A stretch of DNA of 64,000 nucleotides from the NCBI GenBank assembly GCA_963383645.1, contig OY726560.1, forward strand, positions 29,793,173-29,857,172, in the 5' to 3' direction. Shown piece by piece: positions 22,422 to 33,139 of the stretch. The notes beneath the pieces are model-generated. The model saw only the letters and a program-made list of their open reading frames with translations. It was not told the origin of the DNA and searched no databases. This DNA is from Muscardinus avellanarius (taxonomy: Eukaryota; Chordata; Mammalia; Rodentia; Gliridae). Within the stretch, counting starts at the first letter, position 1. Each line of letters begins with the position of its first letter. The translations under genes were made by a program, and so were the position numbers.

Positions 22422-22660
22422 ACTAAACATTCTTTTTTTGTGTGGTACTGGGGATGGAACCCAGGGGCATTCTTTCTCTGAGTTACACCTCCAACCTCAT
22501 TTTTTATTCTTTGTTTTGTTTTGAAACATGGTCTCACTGAGTTGCAAAGGGCCTCACTAAGTAGCTGAAGCTGGACACAGACTCAATCTTTCCCTGCTCA
22601 GCCTCCCAAATGCTGGGATTACAAACATGTGCCATTATGCCTGGCTTCTAAACATTCTTA
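22422..22660 (-). mobile_element. Long-form SINE, reverse strand
   Basis: 'GGTACTGGGGATGGAACCC', 'GTTGCAAAGGGCCTCACTAA', 'GCCATTATGCCTGGC'. Perfect target duplication CTAAACATTCTT at 22423-22434 and 22649-22660. Confidence 0.92.
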
Positions 22661-22874
22661 AATAGTTTGTAATTAATTTAATCTCTTTCCACTTGTTTTG
22701 AAAATATATATTTCTGTAAAATAGGAAGTTAAATAGAAAGAAAATTGCATCTATTGTATTTCTTAATAACTTTTATCTTTTCAAGAATAAAAGAATATCT
22801 CTTAAAGCAAGTTATAGAAAGATAATAGAACTAATAAAAATTTAAAAATAGTGAATAACAATAATGGTTTAATT

Positions 22875-23080
22875 TTGAGTATATACTCTGTTGAACACTG
22901 TTCCAATAACTTTTTAAATCTTAACTAATTTAATCTGTCAACATTTCTTTGAGAAAAACACTAATAATTCTACATTAAATATGAAAAGATTGAATTATAG
23001 AAAAGTAACTAGCTCCTGGATCCAAGTTGCAAAGTGGTAAAGCCGGGATTTGTTCCTGAGACAATAAGATACAAAACACA
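22875..23080 (+). mobile_element. MIR element
   Basis: 'TTGAACACTGTTCCAATAAC', 'TCTTAACTAATTTAATCTG', 'AGTTGCAAAGTGGTAAAGCC' and 'GGGATTTG' follow the MIR core and 3' consensus. An ancient mammalian SINE. Confidence 0.7.
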
Positions 23081-23970
23081 TTCTTGGTTCATTATGCTTA
23101 ACTGTATCTATTACATGTAGACACAACAAATAAATTTAATTTGTTTAAAGTCCAACCATTGTTGATATGCTGTCACAGTATTCATTAATGTGAAAATTTT
23201 TAACCTAGAAGTGGTGCCAGCTTCCTTGATTACAGTAACATGGTACTCAAACTACTAGCTGGCTAAGACATTTCATTCCTAAAACACCACAGTGATTGTC
23301 AAAAATTTATATAATTACCTGTTCTGGAAATGAAAAGAGCTGAGAAAAAAATCCATCAAATGTCTATATTGTTATTAGCTTGGGGCTTTCTGACAAGAGT
23401 TGCACATTTCAAGCCTATGGCTCAAAATCCCTTGATACTGAAGAAGTATCTGAAATTGACAGTATGCATTTTGCCCTACAGCAGCATTCCTTATTATACA
23501 GACGACTTCATCTATTTAAAATGTTCCACAATTTAAATATCTTTCTCAAATGCCTTCATACTTAGCACATATTAAATTGGGGGACCAAATTGAAGTTCTG
23601 TGCTTGTGAGTTCTGTGGAACATGGTTTTGGAATGTAAAGTAAAAGAAAATCTAAAAGTTCCTTGAGCTTTTTCTAACTCAATTACTCAAAATACTTCTT
23701 AACAGGGAAGTTCACATCAGAGATATAAAATATTCACTGTGAAAACATTCATTAACTGTTACAGAAAACACTTTAGAGAGTGAGGGGTTTCTGCAATTTA
23801 TAGAACCACAAACAATATTTTCTTTTGCATTTGAGGTATTTATTCATAAAGACACTCAGGCATAAAGTAATGTAGAGTTTAAATACTAGCTTGACAGGAA
23901 GCACAATACTGTATTTAAAACACAAAAATATGCTCATAAGAATATAAAAATCACAGTCAGCAGTAGTCAA
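23081..23970. other. Unassigned AT-rich DNA
   Basis: No nameable repeat or exon. Overlapping frames at 23330-23565 show no domain. Confidence 0.5.
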
Positions 23971-23971
23971 A

Positions 23972-23993
23972 CCTTAACCCTAACCCTAACTAA
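23972..23993 (-). repeat. Short interstitial telomere-like repeat
   Basis: CCTTAACCCTAACCCTAAC followed by TAA: two exact CCCTAA units with near-matching edges, i.e. TTAGGG on the reverse strand. It stands alone in AT-rich DNA. Confidence 0.85.
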
Positions 23994-23999
23994 ATGGGC

Positions 24000-24236
24000 T
24001 CATGAATATTTGTTTTGCTTCACAAAAACTTGATATCTAATCCTAAAAGTAATATCACCAAACTTATAAGAATTGAAAATAATTTTGTCTATGTATAAAA
24101 ATAATAGATGCTTATTTGAAAAGTTGAGATGATAATCATTAAACATACACAAAATTAAAATATTTACAAATAATATAGGAAAATCAATTGATTTATTCAT
24201 GATTAACCAATACTGCCTCTGTACTTTCTATCTATG
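24000..24236. other. AT-rich spacer
   Basis: Nothing nameable. Confidence 0.5.

Positions 24237-24293
<57 letters not shown>
24237..24293. repeat. (TA)n microsatellite
   Basis: About 27 TA units. Confidence 0.97.
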
Positions 24294-24296
<3 letters not shown>

Positions 24297-24343
24297 TAAC
24301 CATACTTTAAAAAGAAAAATAAATATATCCACATTTGCTTTTT

Positions 24344-24555
24344 ATTTTTTCTTCATGGTACTGGGGATGGAACCCAGATGCATCCTACCTCTGAGTGACA
24401 CCCCTAAGCCTATTTTTTATTCTTTATTTTGAAACAAGATCTCATGAGTTGCAAAGGGCCTCATTAAGTAGCTAAGGCTGTCTGGGAACCCAGATCCTCC
24501 TGTCTTAGCCTCCCAAATGCTGGGATTACAAGCGTGTGCCCCCACACCCAACTTC
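24344..24555 (-). mobile_element. Long-form SINE, reverse strand
   Basis: 'GGTACTGGGGATGGAACCC', 'GTTGCAAAGGGCCTCATTAA', 'GGGATTACAAGCGTGTGCC'. Confidence 0.9.
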
Positions 24556-24860
24556 AGTTTTGTTTTTAATTTGGTGATATTTTTCTTACTAAATATGTTA
24601 CCACATTAGTTTCAGTATTTTTATTAGCAACAGATTTTATTTTTTCTATGTAATTTTTATTACTTCTAACAGAATAAAATGAAAGTATCATTTGAAAAAA
24701 AATCTGAAATTTATTTTAAGAGGCATATCACTGAAGAGAAAAAAAATATAGTCATGCCAAACAGTGCATTTATTCTAATTTTTGTTATAGCTGTAAAATT
24801 TGTGTCTATATTCATCTATTTTTATGCATATGTCTACTTGTTATATCACTCTTTAAAAAA

Positions 24861-25095
24861 TTGTATATTATCAGCTGGGCATGTTGGTGCTCACTGGTAA
24901 TCCCAGTACTTGGGAGGCTGAGACAGGAGGTTCACACAGTTTCGAAGCCAGCCTCAGCTACTTAGTGAGTCTCTCACCAACTTAGTGAGACCCTGTTTCA
25001 AAATAAAATATAAAATAGGTCGGGGTGTAGCCTGGAGGTAGAGGCTGCTGGGTTTTACCCCCAGGACCACACAAAAAATTTTTTTGTATATTATC
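24861..25095 (+). mobile_element. Long-form SINE with perfect target duplication
   Basis: 'AGCTGGGCATGTTGGTGCTC' to 'CCCAGGACCACACAAAAAA'. Exact 12-bp duplication TTGTATATTATC at 24861-24872 and 25084-25095. Confidence 0.93.
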
Positions 25096-26554
25096 TACTT
25101 TATATTACCTTTGCTTGCTTATCAAAGATCAGATGGTTATATTTATGAGTATCTATTTCTGTGCTACTTCACTCATCTATTCTTCTATTCTTTCACCAAG
25201 TTTCTTGAATTTTGTAGCAAACTTTAAAATAAAATAATAGTCTCTTTGCTTCTTTTCCTTTCTTGTTGTGAGCATACACTTATTTTAATAACTACACATA
25301 TGCAGTATTTTAAAGGCATAAGCACAATGCTCAAAATGTCAAAATTAGCTTTCTGAAGTGACATAATTATTACACTCTAATAGAAAAGTCATGCCCCAGA
25401 AATAACAGAAATATAACCTAACCAGATCATTCATAACAAATAATGAAGCAGTCTGATGATATCAACAATATTGCAAGTAAATATGCTTCTTCCAAAACAG
25501 AAATAAAAAAAATTAATAAAAAATTGTAATCTGAAATTTGAAAATTCATAATGTTAACATACAACTAAAAATTAACTTGTCATAGAAATATACACATTTT
25601 ACAAGGAAATAAAAACACAAAATCTACCAATTTGTGAAACTCATTGTGTTGCCTCAACAATCTACTTAAAATTTATCATATTTAATACGATAGGGTTTTA
25701 TTAAAAGACACACAACTATCTCGATTGGCCATGTAGAAAATGTTACTTGATCTGCATGAATTGCCCAGGTAATTGCAGTTAGAAAGATAGTTTCTCAGGA
25801 ATAGATTCCATTCAAGCCTGTCCAGTTCACTCCACTTCATTTCCATTAGAAAATTATACTGCTGCTAGAACATATTCTACGATTTTTAATATAGAATTTC
25901 TCAAGAAACTGTCTTATTCTCAAAAGATCAGGTTATTTATAGAAATGAAAACATTGTATTTTAATTTAAACATTATTTTGAAATTTAAACTGAAATAAAT
26001 TTCCAAAATAAAATAAAGCTTTTTAGCATTCATAAAATGTAATTGTTAACCAAATATTTAAATCACTAGAAATAAAGTTTAGAAAGTGAGTTATGTATTT
26101 AAAGATTTATCTTCTAGACGTTCATTGTAGTGCTATTTATGCTGGGGGAGAATGGCAAAACTAGTAACAAGTATTAAAAGACAGAACAATTATATACAAG
26201 ATAAGAATTAAAAACCTCCTACTATGTTTTACTAAAGCACCTTCCAAAAAAGCATCTTCATGTTGCTCTTAAATAGTTGACAAATACATGCATTTTGAAT
26301 TCAATTTCTTTTAAAGAATGGAGTGAGAAAGGTGGGAGGCATGGAAGAGAATGCTTAAATTTTATAGTTAAATTATCAAAAATGTAACAGAAATTATTTT
26401 GTAAGATTCAATTTTAAATATCTTATTTACTGTTTTTAATTATTTACAGTGAAAAATGTTTTCTATCAGAAATTAATCAATAAAAAGAATATACTGTAAC
26501 TTGTACCTTTTGTGTACAGATGACCTGATGACCAATGCTAATTTTCAACAGTAT
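25096..26554. other. AT-rich DNA without recognised features
   Basis: About 1.4 kb with no element or frame that I can name. Confidence 0.5.
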
Positions 26555-26776
26555 AAGAAATGAATAACACCGTGCATAGTGGCACATGCTTGTAATCCCT
26601 CCAGGATTTGGGAGGCGGAGACAGGAGGATCACACACATTTGAAGCCAGCCGCACTGGCTTAAGAGACCCTGTTTCCAAATAAAAAAAGTATATAAAAAG
26701 TAGGTCTGGAAGTGTAGCCCAGAGGTAGAAGGGTTTCCATGAACCCCAATACCACAAAAAAAGAAAAGAAATGAAT
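26555..26776 (+). mobile_element. Short-form SINE, plus strand
   Basis: Contains 'GCCGCACTGGCTTAAGAGAC'. Exact 11-bp duplication AAGAAATGAAT at 26555-26565 and 26766-26776. Confidence 0.93.
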
Positions 26777-26989
26777 GAATTCAGAAAATCATTACTCTTA
26801 TGAAAATATAGAAATCTAGCAAAGTAAAATTTAACTACTTTTTCTTTAAAGCATATACAAAAATATTAGGTGCCAAAATATCATGAATACAATAGAAATA
26901 AAAAGTAAAACATTACTCATGGTGTATCTAGCTATATTTCCTAACAAGAAGTTATAATTTAATAAAATTTAAAAGATATAGGGAGGAAG

Positions 26990-28000
26990 AAAATTGAGAC
27001 TATGGAATGCAGCACATCTCAGTAGCTGTAACAAAAATCAGCTACAGAGAAGACAGCTCCTTGACAAGAAAAACAAAGCAACAAAATTATTTACGAATAA
27101 AAAAAATGGAACCATGTTGGGAGGATATCCAATACTCAGATCTCGAGATCCACAACAAAGAGCCTGAGTATGTGACTGACCTGGTTATGGTGGCCAGCAC
27201 CATCTCGGCTGCCACACCATCATGGCCAAACCATGACTGCCAGCTCTGCAACCCTAAAAATATTAGCAAATAAACCAAAGACTTTTAGGGAAAAAAAAAA
27301 ACAACAACAACAACAAAAAAAAACCAGCAGCAGAGCTCAAACATCTTAAGAGACCAGCAACATGTTTTAGGGATGGAAAAAAAGATCCAAAAGCCTGAGT
27401 GCTCACCAGATGCTAGCACCTGCAGCAGGCACACTGTGCCCTCCAGAGATCCAGCCTGCAAGACAGTAAGTTAACTGCATTTCTCACTGAAGGACTGCCC
27501 AGAGCAACTGGAGGGACCCCTGTGTGATAAGATTTGGAAGCTCACTCCTGAGGCAGCCAGTTAGAGTCACAGGGGGTTGGTTCAATATTACACTGGAAAC
27601 CTTTCACCACTGAGGATAGGGTGGTGTAGGCCCAGGGCCAGAAGGCACAGAGCCCAGGGCTAAAAAGCACAGAACCCATACCTGGAAAGTGCAGAGCCAA
27701 AGACCTGAAAGGGCAGAGCCAGGGCCCAAAGGTGCAGACCAGGGACGGAAAGTGTAGATCCCATGAATAAAAATCTCAAAACCCTGCACCTACATGGAAC
27801 TCAGTGACACCTGCGGCCCTGACACCTGAACACAATGCAGTCAGAGGCAAAAGAGGAGTGCAAACACTCAAAGTGGGTCCAAAAGCTGACAATAAGTTAT
27901 AGAGCAAATGAGAGATATTGGAATATCCAGAATCTACTACAGTGATAGACATTGTATGGGCCCTGTATATGTAAATTAGTAGTATTGTTATTTTATTGTT
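26990..28000 (+). mobile_element. Probable L1 5' UTR with degenerate tandem repeats
   Basis: Less AT-rich block directly upstream of an L1 ORF1-like frame. 27625-27765 is built of degenerate units of about 20-25 bp around 'GGGCCAGAAGGCACAGAGCC', 'AAAGTGCAGAGCCAAAGACC' and 'AAAGGGCAGAGCCAGGGCCC', recalling the monomer or repeat arrays of L1 promoters. A frame at 27007-27273 has no recognised domain. Assignment to L1 rests on position and composition. Confidence 0.45.
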
Positions 28001-28503
28001 TTCTTGTCTTTGATTTATTCTTATAATTGTTAGTTTTGTTGCTTGTTTTGTTATTATATGCATATTTGTTTGCTCCCTCTCCAATTCCTTTTGCAAGCTT
28101 TCTACCTCTATTGTATCTACTCTCTTCTCTCAAAAGTTATTTTCCCTTACTGTACCTCCATGTTTTATACCCAAGCTATTTTGTATGTCCATACCTAAAT
28201 ACTATATTAACTATAAGAATCCTACTATATCACCATTTCTTGTCTCAACCAGACACTATTTTATCATACTTGAATTCTTCTTCAACTTAATCATATTCTG
28301 TACTTTATCCAACTCCTGTACCCATTACCCCATCTCCTCCCCCCTCACCATTAAAAAAGAAAAACACAACTTATCCATGTATGAGCCTGCTGACACCTCT
28401 AAACCCCTACTGCTAAGATTTTATCAGAAAGATAATTCAGTCTCCCACATAAAAAAATAAGATACCAAGACAACAGAAACACAAACCTGAGAATTCTTAA
28501 AAT

Positions 28504-28731
28504 ATGAAAATGAGAAACAGTGAAAAAATAAAGGAAATCACAAATATTGTCCTACAAAAAAGGACAGAAGGAGAATTTCAAATTCTGATCTTCAGTATGA
28601 TGAAAGGGCTCACAGTAAGTGTACATGAAATGAAAGAGGAAATTGAGATGTTAAGAAAGAATCAGAAAGAGGCCTGGAATAAAATGAAAGAGTCAGTAAA
28701 TAAAATGAAGACAGCAAAAAAGAAATTCTGA
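28504..28731 (+). pseudogene. L1 ORF1 N-terminal fragment (coiled coil)
   Basis: A 75-codon frame, rich in Glu, Lys, Met and Ile with heptad-like spacing ('EMKEEIEMLRKNQKEAWNKM', 'SVNKMKTAKKK'). This is typical of the N-terminal coiled coil of L1 ORF1p, the RNA-binding trimer of the L1 particle. It stops after 75 residues. The RRM-like and C-terminal domains of the roughly 340-residue protein are not found downstream, so it is truncated. It could instead be another coiled-coil relic, but its position after the L1-like 5' block favours ORF1. Confidence 0.6.
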
Positions 28732-28739
28732 AATAATAG

Positions 28740-29515
28740 ATGAAATGGAAAATGTTAGATGAAATTCTATTCAAAGCTGAAAGTACAGTATACAGAAGAC
28801 ATTACAACAATAGAAATTAAATATCCAATAACTATGGGACAATATGAAATGTCCTAACATAGTTCTATACTATAATTTTAATAATAGTGATATTACTAAT
28901 CATATGATATGCAAAATATTTTATTAAAATTGATTACAAAAGTGCTAATGATAGGTCTAAAATGGTCCAGCATATAACATACAGGGGAAAACATTAAATT
29001 TACATAACAGCATATAATCTGGATAGAAAGGCTATAGTATGAGAGAAAGAATGTTTTAAAGAAAGAGAATATACTCTAAGAAAGCAAAAAGTAAAATAAA
29101 ACTAAAGTTTAAATTTGTCACTGGTAATATAGTAGAAGTAACACAAAAAAGTCATAAAAACAAGTTATTTTTAAGGAGACTGAAAAGTTTAGAGAAAAGT
29201 CCTAATTTGGGGATAAATGGTCTATTGTAATCTTTCTCATGTAAAGATGCACAATTTGTTTTGTCTTATTTGTTGGTTTTACTAATGGAACCATTTACTT
29301 AAGTTCAGCTATGAATTATTTATCACTAGGAGATAGAAAGATAACTTATTTTTGCTTTCCCCCATTTATTAATTTTTTCATGATTTGTACAGGTCAAACA
29401 TCCCTACCAAAAATCAAAAATCTGAAATACTCCCAAATCTGACACTTTTGAGCACTGACATGATGTCAACAGTGGGAAATTTTATATCTCTGTTTATAAG
29501 ATGGATCACAATCAA
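28740..29515. other. AT-rich DNA without recognised features
   Basis: Possibly further decayed L1, but no motif is recognisable. Confidence 0.4.
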
Positions 29516-29800
29516 AATGTAGGTCCACAGGAAGAACTCTAGAGGAGAAACCATAGATGAGCAAATAAGAAGGCCTAAATGGAGATGATGGGAGGGGGGT
29601 AGAAGGAAATTCCCTAATGTACATGATGTACATTCCCAAACACGTCACTCACTAAGCCAAACTTGAGAAGGAGGGAGGGGGGAGGAAATGGGTGGAAAAT
29701 TTGAGAAGGGCTAAATGAGCGATGTGTGCATGTATGCCTCCACTATCCTATATTCCATATAGATGTATGACTGCAATGCACCAATAATTTTTTAAATGTA
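29516..29800 (+). mobile_element. L1 3' UTR
   Basis: 'GAAACCATAGATGAGCAAAT', 'CTAATGTACATGATGTACAT', 'CTTGAGAAGGAGGGAGGG', 'TGCAATGCACCAATAA'. Same terminal family as 13967-14660. The frame on the reverse strand is chance. Confidence 0.85.
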
Positions 29801-30205
29801 AATCCTCTAAAAGTATCCCATGAAATGATATTCAGGCTATATGTATAAGGAATATATGAAATATAAATGAATTCTATGTTTAGATTTGGATCCCATCCCC
29901 AAAATACCTCATATACATGCAAATAATCTGAAATTTAATGAATTCTGAAATACAGAAAACTGACCCCAATCATTTCAGGTGAGATATTCACCCTATAACA
30001 CAAATCTTATATATAATTCAACCGCCAAAATAATGATTGGAAACATTGATTTGTAATTTATTCTTGCTGATGTTTCCTTTATTAAATTCTCAGAAATATC
30101 AATCTTCACAGTTATAGTATATTATTGCATGGGTTTAGCATGCCATATAGATTCTCTATTTTTTTATATTCAACTTGTAACTCCAATAACATTGCCACTA
30201 TTTTC
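29801..30205. other. Unassigned AT-rich DNA
   Basis: Nothing nameable. Confidence 0.45.
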
Positions 30206-30284
30206 ACATTCATGATCATGGCAGGACTATTTACAGTATTTAAACACAAAAAGTAACTCAAATGCCCATCAAAAATAAATGAAG

Positions 30285-30485
30285 CTGGGAGTAATGGCTT
30301 CTAATCCCAGCCCTTGAAAGGCTGAGACAGGATGATCACGCAGGTTCAAAGCCAGCCTGAGCTACTTAGTGAGGCTCTCAGCAACTTAGTGAGACCCTGT
30401 CTCCAAATAAAATATAAAATAGGGCTAGGAGTATAGCCCTGAGGTAGAAAGCTTCTGGGTTCCACCCCTAGTACCACACACAAAA
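30285..30485 (+). mobile_element. Long-form SINE inside L1M
   Basis: 'AAGCTGGGAGTAATGGCTTC', 'CTACTTAGTGAGGCTCTCAG', 'GGGTTCCACCCCTAGTACC'. Confidence 0.88.
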
Positions 30486-30643
30486 AGGAGAAAAACATAA
30501 CATATATTTATACAATGGGATATTATTCAGACATAAAGGGAAAGAAAATACTGTCACATGATACAATGTGATAAACCTAGAGAACTTTATGCAAAATAAA
30601 ATCAGTCAATCACACAAAGTTAAAAATACAAATAGTATATGAT

Positions 30644-30644
<1 letters not shown>

Positions 30645-30687
<43 letters not shown>

Positions 30688-30744
30688 TATAAATGTATAT
30701 AGTGGTATCTAAAGTGTATATATATATATATAGTGGTATCTAAA

Positions 30745-30775
<31 letters not shown>

Positions 30776-30918
30776 GTGGTATTTAAAGTGTATATATATA
30801 TATATATATAGTGATATTTAAAGTGTGTATATATATATAGTGGTATCTAAAGTATATATGTATCACATAAATATATATATATATCACATAAAGTATATAT
30901 ATATTGGTATCTAAAGTA
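30645..30918. repeat. Hybrid (TA)n / minisatellite array
   Basis: The anchor GTGGTATCTAAAGT recurs at 30702, 30733, 30776, 30811 (variant), 30840 and 30905 (variant), separated by TA or TG/TA runs of varied length. Successive starts are 31, 43, 35, 29 and 65 bp apart. The last copy continues into unique L1-derived DNA, so the array grew from an L1 segment beside a TA run. Confidence 0.9.
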
Positions 30919-31120
30919 GAGAAATTCCTAGAAATAAATTATAATGCTATCTACCAAGTGCTAGAGTGACAGAAGAAAGTGGAATTGTTTAAAGGGCAGG
31001 GTTGCAGATTTACAAAATTAAAATAAGTAGGTATAAAAATCAATTTCATAATTATTTGACTACACTACCACAGAGTTTTACACTTAAAATGGTTAAAAGG
31101 ATAAACTTTATGTTATATGG

Positions 31121-31684
31121 AACTTCCTTATTACAACTTAAAAAAGAGAGAAGAGGGTGGACAAAGCGTATCTCATTTTTGGATCTGGAAAACTGATCAA
31201 GTGAGCAGCACCATGATAATGCAGTGATAAACTAAGTAGTATTTCAGGGTTTACTAATTTCCTTTCCCCTTTATTCTGGTTGATTAACCAATATAATTCC
31301 CTCCTATAAGCATATGGTCTACTTCTTGCATATTTTTTTGATTGTTTTTTCCTATACATCAGAAGAAAAAATATTTTTTAACACCCGATTAAATAAAAAT
31401 ACTTCATTTAGAGGTATAGGCGATATTAGAAATAAAGCAATGAGTTATATTATGCTTTTTATTTTCTTGTTTTCTGTGGCTTCTTAATTACACTTTTCTA
31501 ATTTATACTTCATTATCACATTCACAAACCACTACAAAATGTTATTTTTGCAAAAAGAAATAAGATATTAGCTACTTTACATTGCTATAGTTTTGCTGTC
31601 AAATATAAAGAATTTTGATCTATAAATGAAAGTAATACTGCATGTATATTTGAATAATCTTTTACTGATTATTAAATGTTAGGC
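31121..31684. other. Unassigned AT-rich DNA
   Basis: Nothing nameable. Confidence 0.45.
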
Positions 31685-31890
31685 AATGGCTAGTTGCAGT
31701 GGTACACACCTGCAATCTCAGTACTTGGGGGACTTAGGAGGATCACAGGTTGAAGGCCATCACAGTAACTTCATGATGCCCTGTTTTAAAAAATTTTTTT
31801 AAATCAAAAGAAATTGTGGGTCTCATCAGTAGTAGTATGCCCCTGGGTTGCATGCCCCTGAGTTAAATGCCCAGTACCACTATATAAATA
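31685..31890 (+). mobile_element. Degenerate SINE, plus strand
   Basis: 'CTAGTTGCAGTGGTACACAC', 'GTACTTGGGGGACTTAGGAG' and a scrambled right part with a partial doubling ('GCCCCTGGGTTGCATGCCCC'). Confidence 0.75.
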
Positions 31891-32618
31891 AATTGACAAA
31901 AGATAACAATTATGCTAACATGAAACTTAGCATAAGGAATGAAAACATTCACGCCTTAGTTTTCTCTATTCTAATTCACCTACACTAAAATTAATTTTAA
32001 TGTATCATTTTTATTCATGTAAAATGGGAAATTTTCTTGTAAAAAGTAGCATCAATTCAATAACTACTTTCAAATTTATTGCAATGACTATATACTTCTT
32101 TGGTGGTTATTTTGAACATCCTTTTTGTTTTAATTCTCATGTTACTTTCTCTGTGTATTCAGAGACATATTCAAGCATATAAGAGCAATTTGGAAAGATA
32201 AGTTTATACAACTTTGACCTCTATTTAATTAATGAATATGTCATTAAAATAACATTTTATAAAACTCTAATATAAAGTATGTCAAATTATCATGAGCAGA
32301 GGAAAAAGCATTCTCTTCTGCAAAGTTCATAAGAATTTGTTTCTATTAGATATTTTTTCCTTTTGTAATTGGAAATTTCTAATCCTCACATATAAAAGGC
32401 CAAGTATAATCATACACTACTCTCATATTTCTTTGGAAAAACTAATTTGACAATGTTTTTGTGTATCATTGTACTTTTATAATTAAGTTATTTGAAATAC
32501 TTAAAAATTAAACTGTTTTAATTTATGTTATATTACGTATTCTAGTTTTAGGCTATCAACAAAATGACCTATTATTAATATTGAGATTGTACGTAGAGTT
32601 ATATGTACAGTTATAGAC
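31891..32618. other. Unassigned AT-rich DNA
   Basis: Nothing nameable. Confidence 0.45.
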
Positions 32619-32675
32619 TTAAAGTTCCTCACTAAGTAGCTGAAGATTACAAGTGTGCACCACCACACCTGGCTC
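32619..32675 (-). mobile_element. SINE fragment, internally deleted
   Basis: 'CCTCACTAAGTAGCTGAAG' joined directly to 'ATTACAAGTGTGCACCACCA' + 'CACCTGGC'; the segment between is missing. Confidence 0.7.
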
Positions 32676-32822
32676 ATAGATTCTGATTTCTAATAAAATG
32701 CTTCCTGTAGATTTTAGAATACATAATTTTGTTTTTACAAAATGTGATTTCTGTAAAGAAAACAACATGATCATCATAAAAAATGTCAAATATTATGTAA
32801 TCATAAACTATATACTGGGTTA

Positions 32823-33000
32823 GGCTGGGCGTGGTGGCGCATGCTTATAATCCCCGCGCTTGGGAGGCAGAGACAGGAAGATCGCGATGGTTCATGGCCA
32901 GACTCACTGGCTTAAAAGACCCTGTTTCCAAATAAAAATATAAAATGGATCTGGGAGTGTACCCCGGAGGTAGAAGGGTTTCCAGGAACCCCAGTACCAC
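32823..33000 (+). mobile_element. Short-form SINE, plus strand
   Basis: 'GGCTGGGCGTGGTGGCGCAT', 'CTCACTGGCTTAAAAGACCC', 'GTACCCCGGAGGTAGAAGGG'. Probable target duplication TATATACTGGGTTA (upstream) and TATATATTGGGGTA (33123-33136), after the purine tail. Confidence 0.88.
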
Positions 33001-33115
33001 CAAGAAGAAGAAGAAGAAGAAGAAGAAGAAGAAGAAGAAGAAGAAGAAGGAGGAGGAGGAGGAGGAGGAGGAGGAGGAGGAGGAGGAGGAGGAGGAGGAG
33101 GAGGAGAAGAAAAAA
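33001..33115 (+). repeat. (AAG)n(AGG)n purine tract at a SINE tail
   Basis: About 48 bp of AAG/GAA units pass into about 55 bp of GGA units, all purine on the plus strand. A 64-codon frame through it yields Lys and Glu runs and is not a gene. Confidence 0.97.
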
Positions 33116-33139
33116 TTATATATATATTGGGGTAGTTAA

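Larger units (their letters stand above)
30206..31120 (+). mobile_element. Old L1M 3' end split by a SINE and a satellite array
   Basis: 'TATTTACAGTATTTAAACAC', 'CAAATGCCCATCAAAAATAA', then after the SINE 'ATACAATGGGATATTATTCA', and after the array 'TTTTACACTTAAAATGGTTA'. These follow the end of L1M ORF2 and UTR in order. Confidence 0.7.

Noticed and set aside
30645..30918. Regularly spaced repeats resembling a CRISPR array
   Set aside because: Spacers are TA/TG runs of varied length, the anchor is AT-rich, and the context is a mammalian L1.
32945..33139. Frame encoding a Lys/Glu-run protein
   Set aside because: It is a SINE tail plus (AAG)n(AGG)n repeats.
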